Source: Spirochaetaceae bacterium (GTDB taxonomy: Bacteria; Spirochaetota; Spirochaetia; Treponematales; Breznakiellaceae). Taken from it: a stretch of 9,839 bases of DNA. The stretch lies in contig JAITKQ010000040.1 of NCBI GenBank assembly GCA_031278295.1, positions 1 to 9,839 on the forward strand, in the 5' to 3' direction. The position numbers and the translations under genes are program-made. Below, piece by piece: positions 6,761 to 9,839 of the stretch (positions within the stretch are counted from its first letter, which is position 1; each line of letters opens with the position of its first letter). The notes under the pieces were generated by a model. That model searched no databases. It was not told the DNA's origin and saw only the letters and a program-made list of their open reading frames with translations.

Positions 6761-6943
6761 TTAGCCTTTAGGCTCTATTATTTGTCTGCCCCGATAAAAA
6801 CCGCATTTCGGGCAGACCCTGTGCAGCAGGATCGGGTTTCCGCATTTGCCGCACGCAACGACGCACGGCGCGTCCAGGCGCATATTTATAGTCTGCCGCC
6901 TGCTGGTCCTTGCCTTTGATGTTTTTGATCTTGGTACTGCCAT
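6761..6943 (-). CDS. rpmF: 50S ribosomal protein L32 (zinc-ribbon form)
   Basis: A basic 60-residue protein of the large ribosomal subunit. The N-terminus MAVPRSKTSKARTSRR is typical of L32. A zinc ribbon is formed by Cys31, Cys34, Cys44 and Cys47 (CGKC and CPKC), so this is the zinc-containing (C+) version rather than the cysteine-free paralogue. GAGG lies five bases before the ATG. It is the first gene of the rpmF-acpP-rnc cluster, directly under a near-consensus promoter with a predicted leader of only about ten bases. Confidence 0.96.
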   Translation of the reverse strand: MAVPRSKTSKARTSRRQTINMRLDAPCVVACGKCGNPILLHRVCPKCGFYRGRQIIEPKG

Positions 6944-6958
6944 GATAACCTCACATTT

Positions 6959-6987
6959 ATTCTAACAAACTCATTGTGGTTTGTCAA
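6959..6987 (-). promoter_or_regulatory. Strong sigma-70 promoter of rpmF-acpP-rnc
   Basis: TTGACA (6987-6982), a perfect -35 box, is separated by exactly 17 bases from TAGAAT (6964-6959). Start of transcription is expected near 6952, about nine bases before the rpmF ATG, so the leader is little more than the ribosome binding site. The promoter begins only eight bases beyond the tRNA-His 3' end. Confidence 0.85.
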
Positions 6988-6994
6988 TCTGACG

Positions 6995-7067
6995 GGTGGA
7001 TGACGGGCTTTGAACCCGCGACAACGAGATCCACAATCTCGGACTCTACCCCTGAGCTACATCCACC
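6995..7067 (-). tRNA. tRNA-His (anticodon GTG)
   Basis: The cloverleaf is complete. The acceptor stem has seven pairs plus the extra G at position -1 (7067) paired with C73 (6995), the identity mark of tRNA-His. The D stem is GCTC/GAGT with one G-U pair. The anticodon stem is CGAGA/TCTCG around the loop TTGTGGA, with anticodon GTG at 7034-7032. The T arm is GCGGG-TTCAAAG-CCCGT. The 3' CCA is not encoded (CG follows C73) and must be added after transcription. Confidence 0.97.
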
Positions 7068-7082
7068 ATGAATACGAATATA

Positions 7083-7111
7083 ATTATCTACATACGCCCG
7101 CCCTCCGTCAA
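7083..7111 (-). promoter_or_regulatory. Promoter of tRNA-His
   Basis: TTGACG (7111-7106) and GATAAT (7088-7083) are 17 bases apart, and the mature tRNA begins 16 bases after the -10 box. The -35 hexamer coincides base for base with the loop of the inverted repeat at 7095-7122. Confidence 0.75.
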
Positions 7112-7122
7112 GAGGGCGGGCG
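7095..7122. repeat. Perfect 11-bp inverted repeat enclosing the tRNA-His -35 box
   Basis: The arms 7095-7105 (CGCCCGCCCTC) and 7112-7122 (GAGGGCGGGCG) are perfectly complementary around a 6-base centre, 7106-7111. No T run follows on either strand, so it does not look like an ordinary intrinsic terminator. Confidence 0.9.
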
Positions 7123-7140
7123 GGCAAAAGCGGAGCGGAC

Positions 7141-7176
7141 CCGGCAGCCTGCTGTACTTGTAGCGCTTTGCGCTAT
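7141..7176. repeat. Dispersed 36-bp repeat, copy B (tRNA-His-ligA gap)
   Basis: It pairs with copy A at 5605-5640 (31 of 36 identical, same orientation). In this copy the second half is a perfect hairpin TAGCGC-TTT-GCGCTA (7161-7175). An ACTTGT/ACAAGT pair (7157-7162 and 7184-7189) could close around it as an alternative. Confidence 0.75.
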
Positions 7177-7622
7177 TTTCTGCCACAAGTCCCGGTGATT
7201 ATCCGGCTGTCGCGAAGCTCCGGTTCGATGCGGCTTGCATGGGAAAAAATCGCCTAAGGAAGCACTGATTTATTTATTCAATCGAGAATTCGCCAACTAT
7301 GTTGGCCCAATCGGTGCTACTTTAACGTGAATGTCAACTTTGTTGACACGAATGCGCAATGAAATGAGCAAATACATTGGACTTGTTCAATAACCCGGTT
7401 GGTTCATTTCACAAGTCCTTTTAAGCGGAATTTGTTCAGAAACTGAAGCTTCCGGACAACTCTAATGTTTCACAGTTCCTTATCTTATTACAGAATAATA
7501 AATTGAAAATAAAAAAACAAAAAACAAGAGCCGCTTCTGGCAGGTTATAAAAAATAAAGACACATTTATGAAAAAAAACGCAAAGGGCGCGGGGGATACG
7601 TCACGCTGTCAACAATTGGCTG
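7177..7622. other. Gene-free, hairpin-rich and then AT-rich spacer
   Basis: I find no gene here. Perfect palindromes with 3-base centres are GCCAAC-TAT-GTTGGC (7292-7306), TGTCAAC-TTT-GTTGACA (7332-7348) and TTCAG-AAA-CTGAA (7435-7447), the last inside a GGAA/TTCC outer pair (7427-7430, 7450-7453). The first lies within a 58-bp unit closed by complementary ends (7261-7270 and 7309-7318, one G-T pair). An 8-bp inverted repeat GGACTTGT/ACAAGTCC (7379-7386, 7411-7418) resembles the ends of a small transposon-derived element. From about 7490 to 7580 the DNA is AT-rich with several A runs, unlike the rest of the window. It may hold decayed mobile-element ends. Confidence 0.6.
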
Positions 7623-7647
7623 AACACAAAACGCCAGGAAACCGGCG
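7623..7647 (-). terminator. Candidate intrinsic terminator of ligA
   Basis: On the minus strand CGCCGG pairs with CTGGCG (one G-U) around a 4-base loop (7647-7632), followed by TTTTGTGTT (7631-7623). It lies about 50 bases after the ligA stop. The stem is short and the T run is interrupted. Confidence 0.45.
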
Positions 7648-7677
7648 AACTTTGCGGGTTCTTTGCGAACTTTGCGG
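7645..7677. repeat. Short direct repeat, 13 bp with 20-bp period
   Basis: GCGAACTTTGCGG occurs at 7645-7657 and again at 7665-7677, with a related TTTGCG between them. It lies between the terminator candidate and the end of ligA; no function is evident. Confidence 0.8.
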
Positions 7678-7696
7678 TAAATTTTTCTTTAGTGAA

Positions 7697-9727
7697 TTAC
7701 GGAAACAATTCCCCCTGGGCGGCCTTGCTTTTTTTACCGCCGGGCTTTTCGGCGGCGCCGTTCAGCAGGCCCGCGGCTTTGCCGGGATCGGCCAGAATGG
7801 CGAGGAATGTTTTTTCATCGATAATGGCGATTCCCAGTTCCCGGGCTTTTTTGTTTTTTCCCGACCCCGATTCGGGATCGTTGGTAACGAGGAAGGACAG
7901 GTCCTTCACCACCGAGGATTTGGCGGAGGCCCCCAGGGCCCGGATTTTTTCTTCCGCCTCGCCCCGCTTCATGGAGGAAAGTTCCCCGGTAAAACAGAAG
8001 GAAAGTCCCTTGAGGGCCAGGGTTTCTTCCGCCGGGGGCGGGGCGACGCTGATGACCCCTGCGGCCAGGACCGCGTCCATTTCCCCGGCGGTTTCGGTCA
8101 GGCCCTCCGCGATGGTCCGGGCGGTGATCTCCCCCAGGCCGTAGACCCCGGCCAGTTCCTCCACCGGCGCGGCCCGGAGCTTTTCCAGGGTGTTAAAGCC
8201 CGCGGCGGCCACCTTCTCCATGATGGTCTCCCCCACCCCCTCAAAGTCAAATCCCGCCACAAAGGCCGCCAGGGAAAGCTGCCGGGGAGTTCTGATATGC
8301 CGGATCACCTTGGCGGCGGAAAGTTCCCCCATCCGTTCATAGTCCGCCAGTTCCCCGGCCTCCAGGGTGTAGAGTTCGGCGACGCGGCGGACCCGTTCCT
8401 TGTCGAAGAGCTGGCGGATCAATTTTTCCCCCAGCTCCCGGATGTCAAGGACGGAGACCCATTTTTCCAGCCGGTGGAGGAGCCGCTTGGGACAGTCCGG
8501 GTTGGGGCAGTAGAGCCGGGTTCCGCCGTCCACCAGGTCCGTTTCGCAGGAGCCGCAGCGGGCGGGGAATTCGATTTCCGCCAGTTCCCCTTCTTTCAGA
8601 GCGCCCGCCGGGGCGAGGCCCTCGATTTTGGGGATAATTTCCCCCCGCTTCACCACGGTAACGGCGGAACCGATCTGCAGGCCCAGGGCCCGGATCATGC
8701 CGGGGTTGTTCAGGTTGGCCCGCTGCACCGTGGTTCCCGCCAGCCGCACCGGGTCCACGATGCCGATGGGGGTGTAGGTGGCCCCGGATTCGCTCCATTC
8801 CACCGCCCGGAGTATGCTGAAGGCGGTTTCCAGTTCAAACTTGAAGGCGATCTGTTTTTCCGGCCGGGCCCGGCGGAGGTCCGCCATGTCGATGGCCGGG
8901 TCTTTTACCACGAGGCCGTCGATGTCCACCGGCAGGCTGTCCCGCTTTTCCGCCACTTCCGCCCGCCAGGCGATGATCTTTTCGGGATCGGCAAATTCCC
9001 TGGTTTCGGTAATTTCAAAGCCCTGTTTTTTCAGCCAGGCGATTTTTTGTTTTTCGTCCTGAAAATAACCGTCGTCCCCGGAGGCGGAAGCGTCGTAGGC
9101 GATAAAGTTGAGGTCTTCGGAACCCTCCCCGTCCTTGCGGCGCATGAGGCCGTTGGCGGCGTTCCGGCAGTTTGCCTTGGCGGCGTATTTTTCCCGCCAA
9201 ACCAGGCGGGTCATCACCACTTCCCCCCGGACGCCGCCGGAAAAAGAGGCGTCCAGCCGGGGCAGCACCCCGCCCATGCGCCGGGCGTTGGGGCTAATGT
9301 CGTCGCCGGTGGTTCCGTCCCCCCTGGTTACGGCCCGGACCAGTTCCCCCCGGTCATACTGAAGTTCCAGGCTGGCCCCGTCCAGCTTGAACTGGACCAG
9401 GAAGCCTTTTGTGCCGTCCAGGCCCGTCTTTTCCGCCCAGGCCCGGAATTCCTCCGGGTTCGCCGCCTTGTCCTGGCTGCCCATGGGGATGATATGCCGG
9501 GCCTTGGGAAAACCGTCCACCCCCGGCGCCCCGCCGGCCGCGGCGCCTTCCCCGTCACTGCCTGACCCCACCTTTCGCAGCGCCGGGCTTTCGGGGGCCA
9601 GGTTCCGCAGTTCGTCCCAGAGGAGGTCGAATTCCCCGTCGGAGATTTCCGCCTCCCCGTCGTAGTAGGATTTTTGGTATTGGGTGATGAGCCGCTCCAG
9701 GGCGGCGATACGGTCTTTGTCTTTCAT
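7697..9727 (-). CDS. ligA: NAD-dependent DNA ligase (divergent LigA)
   Basis: LigA seals nicks in replication and repair, using NAD+ to form an enzyme-AMP on a lysine. Starting at ATG 9727 (676 residues; E. coli 671), domains follow in order. The Ia NMN-binding part holds YYDG and SDGEFD. Adenylation is at Lys114 of KLDG, with TRGDG and VRGE further on, and an OB fold follows. A zinc finger has Cys391, Cys394, Cys407 and Cys412. Helix-hairpin-helix repeats follow, then a BRCT domain at about 572-650. Several usually fixed residues differ: the Glu two places before the catalytic Lys is Gln112, SLDNAF reads SQDKA, and NPRNAAAG reads NCRNAANG. A GTG nine bases further upstream is in frame, but GGTGAG suits the ATG better. 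Ile codons are almost all ATC, unlike metH. It lies about 50 bases downstream of a same-strand gene. Confidence 0.93.
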   Translation of the reverse strand: MKDKDRIAALERLITQYQKSYYDGEAEISDGEFDLLWDELRNLAPESPALRKVGSGSDGEGAAAGGAPGVDGFPKARHIIPMGSQDKAANPEEFRAWAEKTGLDGTKGFLVQFKLDGASLELQYDRGELVRAVTRGDGTTGDDISPNARRMGGVLPRLDASFSGGVRGEVVMTRLVWREKYAAKANCRNAANGLMRRKDGEGSEDLNFIAYDASASGDDGYFQDEKQKIAWLKKQGFEITETREFADPEKIIAWRAEVAEKRDSLPVDIDGLVVKDPAIDMADLRRARPEKQIAFKFELETAFSILRAVEWSESGATYTPIGIVDPVRLAGTTVQRANLNNPGMIRALGLQIGSAVTVVKRGEIIPKIEGLAPAGALKEGELAEIEFPARCGSCETDLVDGGTRLYCPNPDCPKRLLHRLEKWVSVLDIRELGEKLIRQLFDKERVRRVAELYTLEAGELADYERMGELSAAKVIRHIRTPRQLSLAAFVAGFDFEGVGETIMEKVAAAGFNTLEKLRAAPVEELAGVYGLGEITARTIAEGLTETAGEMDAVLAAGVISVAPPPAEETLALKGLSFCFTGELSSMKRGEAEEKIRALGASAKSSVVKDLSFLVTNDPESGSGKNKKARELGIAIIDEKTFLAILADPGKAAGLLNGAAEKPGGKKSKAAQGELFP

Positions 9728-9763
9728 GGTTCTCACCGGGAACAGGGCCCCAGGGCTATGAAG

Positions 9764-9776
9764 CGGTATTTTACCG
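9764..9776. repeat. Small perfect palindrome upstream of ligA
   Basis: CGGTA-TTT-TACCG (plus strand) lies just after the stop of the upstream partial gene and about 36 bases before the ligA ATG. No T run follows on the minus strand, so termination is not implied. Confidence 0.6.
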
Positions 9777-9777
9777 G

Positions 9778-9839
9778 TTAGAGGGTCCTGACGCGCGCCG
9801 GATCAAGCCCGGTGGCGGCGGCTATCTGGTCAACCGGCA
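9778..9839 (-). CDS. C-terminal end of an unidentified protein, possibly helix-turn-helix (partial)
   Basis: The last 19 codons before TAA (9780-9778) read PVDQIAAATGLDPARVRTL. The segment IAAATGLDPARVRTL has the look of a helix-turn-helix, as in winged-helix tails such as that of DprA. A DprA tail would normally continue for another strand or two past this point, so the identity is open. It lies on the same strand as ligA and ends 50 bases before it, so the two may be co-transcribed. The other two minus-strand frames contain stops within this stretch. Confidence 0.45.
   Translation of the reverse strand, partial: PVDQIAAATGLDPARVRTL

Noticed and set aside
7010..7198. Small plus-strand open frame of 62 codons
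   Set aside because: It crosses the tRNA-His gene, its promoter and the 36-bp repeat; coding is not credible.
7568..9565. 665-codon open frame on the plus strand, beginning with ATG AAA AAA AAC
   Set aside because: It runs antisense through ligA, whose domains are unmistakable. The composition (Gly, Phe, Pro and His-rich) is what a GC-rich gene gives on its opposite strand.
9728..9736. GTG at 9736 as the ligA start
   Set aside because: It is in frame, but the ATG at 9727 has GGTGAG at suitable distance and a more usual N-terminus.

Overview
The window looks like chromosomal DNA of a GC-rich spirochaete, most plausibly a termite- or cockroach-gut treponeme with acetogen-like C1 metabolism. 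Three things point there: a formate dehydrogenase H start (fdhF), a full cobalamin-dependent methionine synthase (metH), and a lipoprotein-type ApbE like the Treponema periplasmic flavin-trafficking protein, beside a compact rpmF-acpP-rnc cluster. The genus assignment is inference. No phage, CRISPR array or intact insertion sequence is visible.

Layout. Bases 1-174 (minus) hold the N-terminus of FdhF. Bases 175-496 are a divergent intergenic region with a foldable GC-rich block and a run of 13 G. apbE (497-1522, plus) converges on metH (1926-5564, minus). Between them lie two tandem copies of a 144-bp repeat and a G-quadruplex motif. Upstream of metH, on the same strand, come rnc (5767-6462), acpP (6486-6734) and rpmF (6761-6943), driven by a near-consensus promoter. 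Behind that promoter is a tRNA-His gene (6995-7067, minus) with its own promoter, whose -35 box is exactly the loop of an 11-bp perfect inverted repeat. About 630 bases without a gene follow, rich in short perfect palindromes and AT-rich DNA. Then comes a divergent NAD-dependent DNA ligase (ligA, 7697-9727, minus), preceded by the last 19 codons of an unidentified helix-turn-helix-like protein (9778-9839, minus).

How the genes fit together. FdhF reduces CO2 or oxidises formate at the entry of the methyl branch. MetH consumes methyl-tetrahydrofolate at its other end. ApbE matures flavoproteins outside the cytoplasm. The rpmF-acpP-rnc genes are housekeeping (ribosome, fatty-acid carrier, RNA processing). 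No operon links fdhF, apbE and metH: their orientations differ.

The least ordinary content is in the gaps. Many perfect palindromes with a 3-base centre occur there, with paired base changes between the two copies of one tail hairpin, a dispersed 36-bp repeat, and alternative stems upstream of fdhF and apbE. The ligA gene differs from metH and apbE in isoleucine codon choice and has changed residues in its NAD+-binding motifs, so the hairpin-rich gap may mark a junction between DNA of different history. I see no self-evident new defence or mobile system.
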